A stretch of DNA of 64,000 bases, from contig NZ_CP046564.1 in NCBI RefSeq assembly GCF_009818105.1, positions 1,798,001-1,862,000 of the forward strand, read 5' to 3'. Made by a program: the position numbers and the translations under genes. Below, in pieces: positions 35,963 through 44,531 of this stretch (its first letter is position 1; each line of letters opens with the position of its first letter). Source of the stretch: Bacillus sp. N1-1 (GTDB lineage: Bacteria > Bacillota > Bacilli > Bacillales > Guptibacillaceae). A model generated the notes under the pieces. That model did not search any database and had not been told where the DNA came from. It saw only the letters and a program-made list of their open reading frames with translations.

Positions 35963-36586
35963 TTATTTTGAAATGAACATTTGCGTCCAATAATGGCCAT
36001 ATGAACCGCCAGAGATGTAACCGACACCAATTTCAGTATACCCGGGATTCAAGATGTTTTTTCGGTGACCTTCACTATTCATCCATGCCTTTACAACTTC
36101 TTCAGGAGTAGCTTGCCCTGCAGCGATATTTTCACCGGCGCTTCGATAGCTAACTCCGAAACTTTCAAGCATGGAAAATGGAGAGCCGTACGTCGGAGAT
36201 TGATGTGAGAAATAATTTTTGTTTCTCATATCCGACGACTTATATCTCGCAACTCTGGCAACTTGCCAATTCCAGGTTAACGGAGATAGGCCGTTTTTCG
36301 CACGTTCCTCATTTGTTAAGTCCATTACTTGTTGCCCGACATCTTTTGATTTTTCGATTGATGGATTAGCGGTCGGTACGTTGACTTGATCACCAGGGTA
36401 AATAAGGTCTGGATTTTCAAAATGTGGATTGGCGCTAATGATTTCTGTAAGACCGATTCGATACCGCTTCGAGATTTTCCATAACGTATCTCCAGGTTTC
36501 ACCGTATATGTAGTTTGACCAAGTGCCACATCTGGCAGAGCTATCATCGTTACGAGAAGACATGCCAGCAGCAATAGCTTTTTCAT
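35963..36586 (-). CDS. Secreted LysM-CAP domain protein (YkwD-like)
   Basis: A 207-residue exported protein. Signal peptide (about 1-24), one LysM wall-binding domain (TYTVKPGDTLWKISKRY, about 25-70), then a CAP/SCP domain with NYFSHQSP, SAGENIAAG and SEGHRKNIL. Similar CAP proteins such as YkwD occur in Bacillus and spore coats; their activity is unclear. GGGGATG lies before the ATG. Monocistronic. A second CAP protein, YlbC, is encoded 1 kb away. Confidence 0.9.
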   Translation of the reverse strand: MKKLLLLACLLVTMIALPDVALGQTTYTVKPGDTLWKISKRYRIGLTEIISANPHFENPDLIYPGDQVNVPTANPSIEKSKDVGQQVMDLTNEERAKNGLSPLTWNWQVARVARYKSSDMRNKNYFSHQSPTYGSPFSMLESFGVSYRSAGENIAAGQATPEEVVKAWMNSEGHRKNILNPGYTEIGVGYISGGSYGHYWTQMFISK

Positions 36587-36792
36587 GTGATCATCCCCTT
36601 TCCATCGTAGTTTGACCAGAAGCGATAATAATCATTCTGAATGATTTAATCATTTATTTCATTTCAGTTTGGACAGGATAATAGTAGGCGTATTAGAGGT
36701 CATTCAACCAAGTAAACATTGCAACTACACTGCTCGTTATACTATTATTAAAGAGTGACCGTGTTGTGAATTACAAAGGAGGCAAACGAATT

Positions 36793-37524
36793 ATGAAATT
36801 TGATAAGACTGGTCTTGAATCTACGATCGTTCAATTTTCGATTCTTGATCACATCATGCATGAAAACGGTTTAGTTCTTGCTGGGCAATGGGATTATGAA
36901 CGCGTTACATATGATTATAAGTTTGAGGATATGACAAACGGTGATGTCTACTATCTTCGAGTACCTGGCGTTGCAGTCGAAGGTATGGTTGAATCCTCTT
37001 ATGCTGTCATTAAATTAGGCAAGCCTTATGTTGGAAAGCATTACTACCCACATGGCGTGGAGTATGATGAGGAGTTCCCAGAAACAATTCTTAACACATG
37101 CTATAAGAAACTCGAAATTCTTCGTGATCAATTAGGTTCAGCTCTTCAAAGAAGTATGGTTTCAGTAGGGGATTTAGCACAATATGTTACTCCAACAAAA
37201 CCATCTGATAGCGTTGCTGAAGCAGCTGCTATTATGAAAAAGGAAAATGTGACGATCGTGCCTGTGTGTGATGGAGAAAACTTGGTAGGTATTGTAACGG
37301 ATCGTGCAATTGCGGTTGGTGGATTTGCCGATAATCAAGCGGGAATGACGAAAGTGGAAGAACTTTTAGAAAAGCCATCAATGACACTTTCTCCAGATAT
37401 GAAACCTGAGCAAGCAGCAGATTTAATGAATGAATCGCGCTTAACAGAGGTTATTGTCGTAGACGGAGAGCGTTTTGTAGGAATCGTTTCCTATTTCCAT
37501 TTAAAAGAAAAAATGAACGCATAA
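36793..37524 (+). CDS. YugN-like domain fused to a CBS domain pair
   Basis: A 243-residue cytoplasmic protein. Residues 1 to about 115 resemble B. subtilis YugN (LAGQWDYERVTYDYKFED, then GKHYYPHGVEYDEEFP). About 120-243 form two CBS motifs (VSVGDLAQYVTP ... VGIVTDRAIAV and PSMTLSPD ... FVGIVSYFHL). The CBS half stands where ylbB lies in B. subtilis. CBS pairs usually bind adenine nucleotides. The frame opens earlier, at 36766, but AAAGGAGG fixes ATG 36793. Confidence 0.84.
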   Translation: MKFDKTGLESTIVQFSILDHIMHENGLVLAGQWDYERVTYDYKFEDMTNGDVYYLRVPGVAVEGMVESSYAVIKLGKPYVGKHYYPHGVEYDEEFPETILNTCYKKLEILRDQLGSALQRSMVSVGDLAQYVTPTKPSDSVAEAAAIMKKENVTIVPVCDGENLVGIVTDRAIAVGGFADNQAGMTKVEELLEKPSMTLSPDMKPEQAADLMNESRLTEVIVVDGERFVGIVSYFHLKEKMNA

Positions 37525-37553
37525 AAAAGAAGAGCCTGGTGCTCTTCTTTTTT
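37523..37553 (+). terminator. Terminator of the YugN-CBS gene
   Basis: A 13-bp stem, AAAAAAGAAGAGC with GCTCTTCTTTTTT, around a 5-base loop. The A-run starts at the stop codon. Confidence 0.92.
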
Positions 37554-37682
37554 GTCATTATTAAGAGAAGCGAACAGTTGCTTTTAAGCATGAGTGTAGC
37601 CAGGGGAAGAAACAGTCTAATCGTTGCAGTTTCTATAATGGATAAGGCATAATAGATACAACGAAATGGAGGCGACTGGAAT

Positions 37683-38762
37683 ATGAAAAATGTCCTTCGG
37701 TTCGCTTTGCTAATTGTTGTGATCGTCATTGGAATGGACGTTTACGACAAAATCGAGTGGCGTAACATCGGCACAGAAGTTGAACGAATCATTAACGAAG
37801 AGAAATTCGTGTTGGAAAACACGACAGAAGGTGTGAAGCAGGAAGAGTCAATAGCGAAAGATGAACCACTACCTGAGCTAACAGGCGTTGAAAAATGGGT
37901 AGGACAAGAAGTTGATACAATTAAATCGAATCTTGGTGAACCTGACCGGATTGATCCTAGTTCTTACGGCTATGACTGGTGGATATATGAACAGTCTAAC
38001 TCGGCTTATTTACAAATTGGTGTAGAAGAAAATCGAGTTGTCACGGTCTTTTTTATGGGAGATGTGGATGCTGGAGAGAGATACCCAATGGGAGAACAAG
38101 CTTCAACTATTTTCGATAATGAAGCACCACAAGAGGAAATCCCAGTGAAATTTGATGCTTATGACTATCGTTTTCAATTAACAAAAGAAGAACAGCAGCT
38201 AAAACCATTAGTGGCGATTCACGGAGAATTATTTGCCCAATATTATTTTGATAAATTTAAGGGGAGCTTGCGGGCGGTTAGAATAGCAGAGCCTGGTGTA
38301 CTCGTTGAACAAAGACCATATGCCATTTCTTATCGCGGTGAATTGCTCGAGCCCGAAGAGTTATCAGAAGAAGAATGGCAGGGCGTCCAGGCGGCAATGG
38401 AAAAGCAAATTTTTGCTATGACAAATGTTCTTCGTAACCTTTCAGAAAAGCAACCACTAGGTTATAACGATGAAGTTGCCAATGTGGCGTTTGGCCACAG
38501 TAAAGATATGGAAGAGAATAATTATTTTTCACATACTTCTCCATCTGAAGGAGAGCTTTCCGATCGTTTAAAGGAAGGAGACGTTCTTTATAGTTATGCA
38601 GGAGAAAACATCGCAGCCAGATATCCTGATGCAGGAGCTGCGATGATTGGTTGGTTAAACAGTAAAGGGCATCGTGAAGCGCTTCTGAATGAAGAATTTA
38701 CTGAAATTGGGGTTGGGGTTTTCCGCGACTATTATACTCAGAATTTTATTAAACCTTTCTAG
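37683..38762 (+). CDS. ylbC: CAP domain protein YlbC
   Basis: A 359-residue protein with an N-terminal signal anchor (about 5-20), a CAP-associated domain (WVGQEVDTIKSNLGEP ... YDWWIYEQ) and a C-terminal CAP domain (GHSKDMEENNYFSHTSP, YAGENIAAR, NSKGHREALL). It matches B. subtilis YlbC in length and order. The product is probably extracytoplasmic. GGAGG precedes the ATG. Its last 14 bases overlap the convergent thioesterase gene. Confidence 0.9.
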   Translation: MKNVLRFALLIVVIVIGMDVYDKIEWRNIGTEVERIINEEKFVLENTTEGVKQEESIAKDEPLPELTGVEKWVGQEVDTIKSNLGEPDRIDPSSYGYDWWIYEQSNSAYLQIGVEENRVVTVFFMGDVDAGERYPMGEQASTIFDNEAPQEEIPVKFDAYDYRFQLTKEEQQLKPLVAIHGELFAQYYFDKFKGSLRAVRIAEPGVLVEQRPYAISYRGELLEPEELSEEEWQGVQAAMEKQIFAMTNVLRNLSEKQPLGYNDEVANVAFGHSKDMEENNYFSHTSPSEGELSDRLKEGDVLYSYAGENIAARYPDAGAAMIGWLNSKGHREALLNEEFTEIGVGVFRDYYTQNFIKPF

Positions 38763-39243
38763 GAATAACCATAAAATTACCGGTGGCAGTGGCAACGATC
38801 GTGTCATCATCGCGATAGACGTTTGCTTTTACGACCCATCTCGTATGGCTTTTAAAAACGATGTGTGAGCGGCATCTTAATTCATTGCCGTCGCCTTTAG
38901 ATAGGAAGTTGATGTTCATCTCAGATGTCACTGCTGCCTGATCAGAAGGAAGTGATTGGTGAACAAGAGAGCCCATCGCAATATCAATTAAGGATGCCGT
39001 GATGCCTCCATGAACCATTTGCAGAGGATTATGCACAAGGTCTCGAACGGGTATGATGCTTTCGTATGTATTATCATCGAGAAGCTTGCTCTTAATTCCC
39101 ATAAACCCAGCTAAATACGTCTTATACTCATTTCTTTGTTTCTTTAGCACGCCTTCTAATAATGAATAGAGAGAGCTTTTTTCACTTTCATCTGCTTCAG
39201 CTAGGATTTCTGAAAAAAATTGAAGTAGTTGCTGCTCTTCCAT
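38749..39243 (-). CDS. Hotdog-fold thioesterase (PaaI type)
   Basis: A 164-residue protein with the PaaI-type core MVHGGITASLIDIAMG followed by TSEMNINFLS. The first 55 residues are a helical extension not seen in minimal PaaI proteins. It should hydrolyse acyl-CoA thioesters; the substrate is unknown. AAAGGAATGG lies about ten bases before the ATG. It overlaps ylbC by 14 bases at the 3' end and no terminator is visible between them. Confidence 0.85.
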   Translation of the reverse strand: MEEQQLLQFFSEILAEADESEKSSLYSLLEGVLKKQRNEYKTYLAGFMGIKSKLLDDNTYESIIPVRDLVHNPLQMVHGGITASLIDIAMGSLVHQSLPSDQAAVTSEMNINFLSKGDGNELRCRSHIVFKSHTRWVVKANVYRDDDTIVATATGNFMVIPRKV

Positions 39244-39390
39244 ATAAGTACCATTCCTTTTGACAAGTTATTGTTTCTACTAGTTTATCAATAATGGTCG
39301 TATTCACCAATAAATAGGCGCACAATTGTTAAAAGTCTAATTATGATGTAGTAAGACCATTTAGGTTTCATGGAAGTGGAGGTGGCGAAT

Positions 39391-39777
39391 TTGCCTGAAG
39401 CAAAAGAAAAGGGAAGTCAAAAAGTTCAGGAATTTAAAACGTTCGTCAAAGCTCATCCTCATGTACTAAAAAAAGTGAAGCAGAAGGAAAAAACGCTTCA
39501 GGAGTTGTTTGAGGAGTGGATGCTTTTTGGTGAAGAGGATCCAAGCTGGTATGAAGAAAATCAAGAAGAAGATCGAAAAGCAACTAATGAAAAAGGGATA
39601 GGTAGCATGCTCGGCGCGATTAAACAAATGAATTTTGAAGAGGTTCAAAAAGGGATTGAGCAATTCAGCGGCGCCGTTTATTCAATTCAAGAGGTTTTGT
39701 CTCAATTTCGCTCTAAACCAAAGTCACAGCCTCCTTACTCCCAATCCCATTCTCCTTTTCCGTTTCGACATGACTAG
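39391..39777 (+). CDS. ylbD: YlbD family spore coat-type protein
   Basis: A 128-residue protein similar to B. subtilis YlbD: VQEFKTFVKAHPHVLKKV at the start, LFEEWMLFGEEDPSW, and an SPFPFRHD end. YlbD is listed as a putative coat protein. The frame opens at 39370, but the TTG at 39391, six bases after GGAGGTG, is preferred. ylbE follows after 11 bases. Confidence 0.87.
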   Translation: MPEAKEKGSQKVQEFKTFVKAHPHVLKKVKQKEKTLQELFEEWMLFGEEDPSWYEENQEEDRKATNEKGIGSMLGAIKQMNFEEVQKGIEQFSGAVYSIQEVLSQFRSKPKSQPPYSQSHSPFPFRHD

Positions 39778-39788
39778 GAGGAGATGCA

Positions 39789-40022
39789 ATGCGTGAGGAA
39801 GTACAGGAGTTTTTAGCCAATCGTCAGGATCTTGTTTTTTTTCTAAGAAATCAGCCTGTTTGGTATCGCCGATTAAGTAGAGAACCATATGCGTTGAAAG
39901 AGTTTGAAGAAGCATCAAAAACGTTCTACGGTCAGACCTTTCCGCAAAAAGTTGACCGTTTCCAGAACCAATTAAACATGGTGAATATGATGCTTGCTTT
40001 AATGACCCAATTAAAAAATTAG
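39789..40022 (+). CDS. ylbE: YlbE family protein
   Basis: A 77-residue soluble protein with FLRNQPVWYRRLSREP and FYGQTFPQKVDR, the pattern of B. subtilis YlbE. The function is unknown. AGGAGGAG precedes the ATG. It shares a transcript with ylbD and its last codons form the left arm of a terminator. Confidence 0.88.
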   Translation: MREEVQEFLANRQDLVFFLRNQPVWYRRLSREPYALKEFEEASKTFYGQTFPQKVDRFQNQLNMVNMMLALMTQLKN

Positions 40023-40036
40023 GGTCTTTTTTTATT
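40004..40036 (+). terminator. Terminator of ylbDE
   Basis: GACCC pairs with GGGTC, extended by AATT/AATT, followed by eight T. The stop codon of ylbE lies in the stem. Confidence 0.85.
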
Positions 40037-40079
40037 ATTCTTTTCACTCGTGGGCACACTTAGGAAAGAAGGGGTGTGG

Positions 40080-40478
40080 ATGCACATGGTTGTTAAGCGT
40101 TTAGGAAGGCATCTGATGGTCATTGCTTTAATGATTAGCTGTTGTGTACCAGTTGTTGGGTTCAGTCAAGCACTGCAAGAAAATGTCTCAGCTAAAGAGA
40201 ACACAGAGCCAGTTATATTAAATCATCGGGTGAAAGGCTCTGACGTTTTTATTGAGTGTTTGATTCCAAATTTTTCATTTGACGATGGAAATACGACAAA
40301 AGAGTATCATGGATACTTAGATGTCTATCTCGATGGTGAAAAGTATCAAACGGTTGACCGAGCTGCGTTTGTCGTACGTAACTTACCTGAAGGAAAGCAC
40401 TCGATTCGTCTTGATATTATGCGTGAAGACGGTGGGCGGTATTTATCGTTAAAAGAAATGAAAGTGGAAATAAAATAA
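40080..40478 (+). CDS. Secreted protein of unknown function
   Basis: A 132-residue protein with a signal peptide (about 1-32, positive start, hydrophobic core, then SQA). The mature part (LDVYLDGEKYQTVDRAAFVVRNLPEGKHSIRLDI) reads like a beta-sandwich of the Ig or carboxypeptidase-regulatory kind; this is a guess from pattern. The ATG at 40080, five bases after AAGGGG, is chosen over 40050. It is not in the B. subtilis ylbE-ylbF gap. Confidence 0.72.
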   Translation: MHMVVKRLGRHLMVIALMISCCVPVVGFSQALQENVSAKENTEPVILNHRVKGSDVFIECLIPNFSFDDGNTTKEYHGYLDVYLDGEKYQTVDRAAFVVRNLPEGKHSIRLDIMREDGGRYLSLKEMKVEIK

Positions 40479-40498
40479 GCCTCTAATAGGAGGCTTAC
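40477..40498. terminator. Weak hairpin between convergent genes
   Basis: AAGCCTC (40477-40483) pairs with GAGGCTT (40490-40496) around 6 bases. There is no long T-run on either strand, so termination strength is doubtful. Confidence 0.45.
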
Positions 40499-40500
40499 GG

Positions 40501-41304
40501 TTAAGATATTTGCTTAAATGGTGTTGTTGGCGGGACGATAGGTGGAAACTGCTCTTGTAAATAGTTGAAAATCAATTTCTCAACTTCAATTCCCTGTTGG
40601 ACAAGTGCTTGATTACCAAATAAACAGTTGAATTCCAAAAAGTAATACTTTCCATTAGAACAAACAACATCAAAACCGGCATGATTAATCCCAAGCGCTT
40701 TTGCGGTCTGATCAACTAAATCGAGCGCTTCTTCAGGAATATCATGGAAAGAAAGTTTGCCGCCTTGTGCGACGTTATTTAGAAATGATTCGCCTCCAAC
40801 ACGCCAATAGGCTGATACAACAGAATTCCCAACATAAACCACGCGAAGATCTTTTTCAATTGGCAAATATTCTTGCACATAGAGAACCTCATTGCGTTCT
40901 GCATACGCGCGGAATTCTTCCTCTGTCCGAATCAAAAAGACACCATTTCCCATTGAGCTTCTAACTTCTTTTGCTACAAATGGGAAAGGGAACGTATTGA
41001 GAATGCGTTCAATTGACTCGTTAGAACGTCCTGCAATTTCTGTATAAGGCATAAGATCTGGCGAAAGGGACCAAAAAGCTCTCGTCATTTCGACTTTATC
41101 GAAGCCAAGTTGAATCGATTGGATCGAAGGGAAAATCTTTTTATTTAATCCATAAACAAGAGAATTCACTTGCCACTTTTCTGGAAATAGCAGCACATCT
41201 GCTTCTCTAATTGCATGAATATCTTTAAACATATGATCGGGTTTAAGATAAGATACGCCTGACATACCAAGAGTTCGAAACGGATTGAACGTAATAAGTT
41301 TCAC
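40501..41304 (-). CDS. ATP-grasp (RimK-like) protein
   Basis: A 267-residue ATP-grasp enzyme. PFVAKEVRSSMGNGVFLI holds the nucleotide-binding lysine and glycine loop, YVQEYLP the adenine-binding segment, and GFDVVCSNGKYYFLEFNCLFG the metal-binding Glu/Asn. RimK-like members join an amino acid to a peptide or protein; the substrate is unknown. The start is GTG at 41304 with AAAGGA rather far upstream (about 15 bases). Inserted in the ylbE-ylbF interval together with the secreted protein gene. Confidence 0.84.
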   Translation of the reverse strand: MKLITFNPFRTLGMSGVSYLKPDHMFKDIHAIREADVLLFPEKWQVNSLVYGLNKKIFPSIQSIQLGFDKVEMTRAFWSLSPDLMPYTEIAGRSNESIERILNTFPFPFVAKEVRSSMGNGVFLIRTEEEFRAYAERNEVLYVQEYLPIEKDLRVVYVGNSVVSAYWRVGGESFLNNVAQGGKLSFHDIPEEALDLVDQTAKALGINHAGFDVVCSNGKYYFLEFNCLFGNQALVQQGIEVEKLIFNYLQEQFPPIVPPTTPFKQIS

Positions 41305-41472
41305 AGTTTTCTTTGTCTTCCTTTCTTAGATGAAAACACATAAATCTAGAAAATTATAGATCCAATTACATAAAAAGTCAATAACCAAATCGTGGATATT
41401 CACTTTACTACTATAGTAGAGGACTGGTCAGGGGGTTCCTAAAAGTGGTAAGATAAAGGTGGAGGTGTAGGT

Positions 41473-41913
41473 ATGATTGCTACTCTAGATAGTGTTATGA
41501 TTTTAGATCAGGCTGAAGAGCTTGGATTTTTGATAAAAGATTCAGAAGTAGCTCATGAATATCATGAGGCTAGGAAGCAGTTATCAAAAGATCGGGAGGC
41601 GCAGCGTTTAATTAAACGCTTCACGGAAATGAAAGAACTTTATGATGAGGTTCAACGTTTCGGGCGTTATCATCCCGACTTTATGACGATTACTGTAAAA
41701 GTACGTGAAGCGAAGCGAGATATGGACCTTCACGAAGCGGTAGCGGCATTTAAGAAAGCGGAGACAGAGCTTGAAGGCCTTCTTGTAGAGGTTTGTTCTC
41801 TATTAGCTGGTGAAGTTTCTCCTTCTATTAAAGTTCCTTCCGGAAATCCTTTCTTTGATAACCAATCGTGTGGTGGCGGCTGCGGCTCAGGCGGCAGCTG
41901 CGGTTGTGGATAA
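41473..41913 (+). CDS. ylbF: YlbF/RicF family protein
   Basis: A 146-residue protein of the YlbF/YmcA family. The helical body (QRFGRYHPDFMTI is typical) ends in a cysteine tail, CGGGCGSGGSCGCG, like B. subtilis RicF. With RicA and RicT it forms the Ric (Y) complex, which carries iron-sulfur clusters and controls mRNA maturation by RNase Y and so competence, sporulation and biofilm genes. GGAGGTG precedes the ATG. Confidence 0.94.
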   Translation: MIATLDSVMILDQAEELGFLIKDSEVAHEYHEARKQLSKDREAQRLIKRFTEMKELYDEVQRFGRYHPDFMTITVKVREAKRDMDLHEAVAAFKKAETELEGLLVEVCSLLAGEVSPSIKVPSGNPFFDNQSCGGGCGSGGSCGCG

Positions 41914-41936
41914 CCAGAGCATTTGCTCTGGTTTTT
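41912..41936. terminator. Bidirectional terminator ylbF/downstream gene
   Basis: AACCAGAGCA pairs with TGCTCTGGTT around TT, followed by TTT. It overlaps the ylbF stop and touches the convergent gene's stop. Confidence 0.88.
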
Positions 41937-42256
41937 CAATTTCGAAACCGAATGCAGTCAGGACAGAGGTTCCCGCAACAAAACATTTTTTCTTGGGGTA
42001 CTAAAAATCGTACGCGATAAACAAGCAGCTGCTCTTCTTCACGAACGAAGGAATATTCCATCCTTAATTGCTTTCCTCGCATGCTTTTAGCAGCTTCCAA
42101 TTTAATTAACATCTCAATCTCAGCTTTTCGAATATTCGAATTTACTGTAAGATAGAGAAAGGGAATACCAGTTATTGTTTGTTTTGAAACGGTGTTCACA
42201 TAAGTTGATTCGGCCAGTCGATTTAGAAATGGATTCCATATCTCATTAAGATTCAT
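41936..42256 (-). CDS. Unknown protein with C-terminal cysteine cluster
   Basis: A 106-residue soluble protein. The body is mixed helix/strand and basic. The last 15 residues contain FCCGNLCPDC, four cysteines in CC-x3-C-x2-C spacing, likely a metal or Fe-S site. I do not recognise the family. AAAGGATG lies seven bases before the ATG. It stands tail-to-tail with ylbF, which also ends in a cysteine cluster. Confidence 0.74.
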   Translation of the reverse strand: MNLNEIWNPFLNRLAESTYVNTVSKQTITGIPFLYLTVNSNIRKAEIEMLIKLEAAKSMRGKQLRMEYSFVREEEQLLVYRVRFLVPQEKMFCCGNLCPDCIRFRN

Positions 42257-42368
42257 TTTAGAGCATCCTTTCTTAAAGACGGTCTCCTAATATCGTAACT
42301 GAATCATCATCAAATGACCACTCCGTTTAAGAGGGGAGTGGAGTTCATAAGTAAAGGGGAAACGCGTC

Positions 42369-42644
42369 ATGTTTGTAGAACGGGTTGGCCTAGCAGTCTA
42401 TATTCAGTCACTAAAGCATGCCAAACAGCTAAGAAGGTTTGGAAATGTTCACTACGTTTCCTCAAAACAAAAATATGTCGTGATTTATATTAATCTCGAT
42501 CAATTGGAAACAACGAAAGAGCGCTTGAACTCTCTTCACTTTGTCAAGCGAGTGGAGCCTTCAAAGCGTCCAGAAGTGCAAACTGAATATCAAAACGCTA
42601 AGCCTGATAAAGCAAAACAATATGATTACAAAATGGGTCTCTAA
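42369..42644 (+). CDS. ylbG: UPF0298 family protein YlbG
   Basis: A 91-residue protein similar to B. subtilis YlbG: the N-terminal RVGLAVYIQSLKHAKQLRRFGNVHY and the central VSSKQKYVVIYIN are family features. The function is unknown. The AAAGGGG site is a little far from the ATG. Followed by a terminator. Confidence 0.9.
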   Translation: MFVERVGLAVYIQSLKHAKQLRRFGNVHYVSSKQKYVVIYINLDQLETTKERLNSLHFVKRVEPSKRPEVQTEYQNAKPDKAKQYDYKMGL

Positions 42645-42673
42645 AAAGCTAATCCTTTTAGGAGGCTTTTTTT
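42644..42673 (+). terminator. Terminator of ylbG
   Basis: AAAAAGC pairs with GCTTTTTTT and an inner TCCT/AGGA. The T-run reaches 42673. Confidence 0.82.
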
Positions 42674-42759
42674 ATGTTCATTTTTAATAAACCAATCCGA
42701 AATGGTTGATTATTTCGGCTACCGAAGTATATAATGGTCGAATTAAAGGAAGTGACATA

Positions 42760-43989
42760 GTGGAGAATTGGAAACGAAATGTGTGGATTTTGTTTGGTAG
42801 TCAATTTCTAGTCCTAGGTGCCATGACGATGATCATGCCATTTCTCCCTTTATACGTGCAAGAACTCGGTGTAGAAGGAGAAAGTCAAATTAGCCTCTGG
42901 TCAGGCGTCATTTTCGGAGCGAATTTTTTAACAGCATTTTTATTTTCACCATTCTGGGGACGTATGGCAGATCGACATGGACGAAAGCTGATGCTTCTTC
43001 GTTCTGGCTTCGGTATGGCAATCGTAATTATTTTAACCGGATTTGCCACAGGTCCCTGGTCTTTACTTGGTTTACGTTTGCTTAATGGAGTTGTTTCAGG
43101 GTTTATCCCTGCTGCAATTGCACTTGTTGCAACGAATACACCAAAAGAGCACGTTGGTTATGCTCTCGGTACGCTAAATTCAGGTGCGGTCGCAGGTGCC
43201 ATTTGTGGTCCTTTATTTGGGGGATTAATGGCAGAAACGTTTGGTTTTCGAATGATCTTTAATATTACGGGTATTGTTATTTTACTTGCAGCATTTGTTG
43301 TCCTATTTCTAGTGAAAGAAGAGAAAAAACCAGAGCCCTCAGCCAAAAATGAGAAAAGCAACGCGATAAAAGATTTTAAAAAAGTAACGGTGAATTCTCC
43401 GATGCTATCTTTAATGCTTGTAGGTTTTCTTGTACAGTTTGCGCTTCTTGGTATGAATCCACTCATACCTCTTTTTGTCCAGCAGCTTACAACAGGCTCG
43501 AATGTGGCTTTATTTGCAGGTATTGCGGCTTCTGTCATGGGAGTAGCCAATATGCTAGCTTCACCGAAACTTGGAAAAGTTGGAGATCGTAAAGGCTCTC
43601 ATCACGTTCTCTATTACTCGTTAATAGGGGCAGCGATCTTTTCTATTCCACAGGCATTTGTTCAAGAACTTTGGCAATTAATTACTCTCCGTTTTTTATT
43701 AGGGTTATGTATTGGGGGATTGCTTCCTTCAGTCAATTCCTTAGTTAAAACGTTATCGCCTGCTGGCATGGAAAGTAGAACGTATAGTTTCTCCAATAGC
43801 GCGGTATATTTAGGAAACTTACTTGGACCTGTAACGGGGGGAGCCATTGTAGCGTTGGTTGGGACAAGAGGTCTCTTTTTATTTGCTGGTATCATATTGC
43901 TGATTAGCGTAGCGTATGTAAAAAGAAAAGTTCTCCCAATCCTTGATCGCAAACGCGCAGTTTATGAAGCGAAAGAAATTCCATCATAA
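42760..43989 (+). CDS. MFS drug/metabolite efflux transporter
   Basis: A 409-residue, 12-segment major facilitator. The loop 2-3 motif GRMADRHGRKLM and the antiporter motif LNSGAVAGAICGPLFGG in segment 5 place it with DHA1 multidrug exporters. Substrate not known. The frame opens at 42706, but the GTG at 42760 with AAAGGA upstream starts just before the first segment. Inserted between ylbG and rsmD compared with B. subtilis. Confidence 0.88.
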   Translation: MENWKRNVWILFGSQFLVLGAMTMIMPFLPLYVQELGVEGESQISLWSGVIFGANFLTAFLFSPFWGRMADRHGRKLMLLRSGFGMAIVIILTGFATGPWSLLGLRLLNGVVSGFIPAAIALVATNTPKEHVGYALGTLNSGAVAGAICGPLFGGLMAETFGFRMIFNITGIVILLAAFVVLFLVKEEKKPEPSAKNEKSNAIKDFKKVTVNSPMLSLMLVGFLVQFALLGMNPLIPLFVQQLTTGSNVALFAGIAASVMGVANMLASPKLGKVGDRKGSHHVLYYSLIGAAIFSIPQAFVQELWQLITLRFLLGLCIGGLLPSVNSLVKTLSPAGMESRTYSFSNSAVYLGNLLGPVTGGAIVALVGTRGLFLFAGIILLISVAYVKRKVLPILDRKRAVYEAKEIPS

Positions 43990-44018
43990 AAAGCAGGAGC
44001 CATTGGCTCCTGCTTTTG
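43989..44018. terminator. Bidirectional terminator
   Basis: AAAGCAGGAGCC pairs with GGCTCCTGCTTT around ATT, with A and T flanks. Between the MFS gene and the convergent hypothetical gene. Confidence 0.9.
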
Positions 44019-44032
44019 TTCATTCTATGAAC

Positions 44033-44419
44033 TTACTGAAGCGGAGGAATCAAGTTATTTAAGCGAAGAATCCCAATAATATAGTTGAAATAAAGATCTA
44101 CTTCGTTAAATTCACTTGAAGGCTTTACTTCAATAGGGATGATTGGCGTTTCGAGCTCTTTGCTTAATGCTTCAAATAGTTCCTGGCGCTGTACAGAAGG
44201 CTCTTTTGCAGGAATACCTTCTCTAGATATGTAAAGAGGCTGTAGGTTTCCTTCGCCAGCGGGTTTTAAGACGACTACTGGTGATAAAACTTCCCTGTTA
44301 TTCTTAATGGTTTTAAGTACGAGTAAACGGTGAACGCGATGGGAATTCGTTCTTGCCAGTTCAACTAATTCATATATATCAGAATAGCCTTCACCAAGTT
44401 CGATAAAGCGTTGAATCAT
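44033..44419 (-). CDS. Conserved Bacillaceae protein (probably DUF7147)
   Basis: A 128-residue soluble protein starting MIQRFIELGEGYSDIYELVELA and ending GILRLNNLIPPLQ. I recall close relatives across Bacillus, some mislabelled methylthioribose kinase, now grouped as DUF7147; there is no kinase motif here. AAAGGAGAG lies before the ATG. The function is unknown. Confidence 0.76.
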   Translation of the reverse strand: MIQRFIELGEGYSDIYELVELARTNSHRVHRLLVLKTIKNNREVLSPVVVLKPAGEGNLQPLYISREGIPAKEPSVQRQELFEALSKELETPIIPIEVKPSSEFNEVDLYFNYIIGILRLNNLIPPLQ

Positions 44420-44531
44420 GTTGTCACTCTCCTTTCCTTTAAATCAGAAATCCAATCATAATGTAGCATGAATTCTTTATGATGGAAAGGATGAAGCGTT
44501 TGCATTAGAATGAAAGAAAGGAGGTTCTTCT

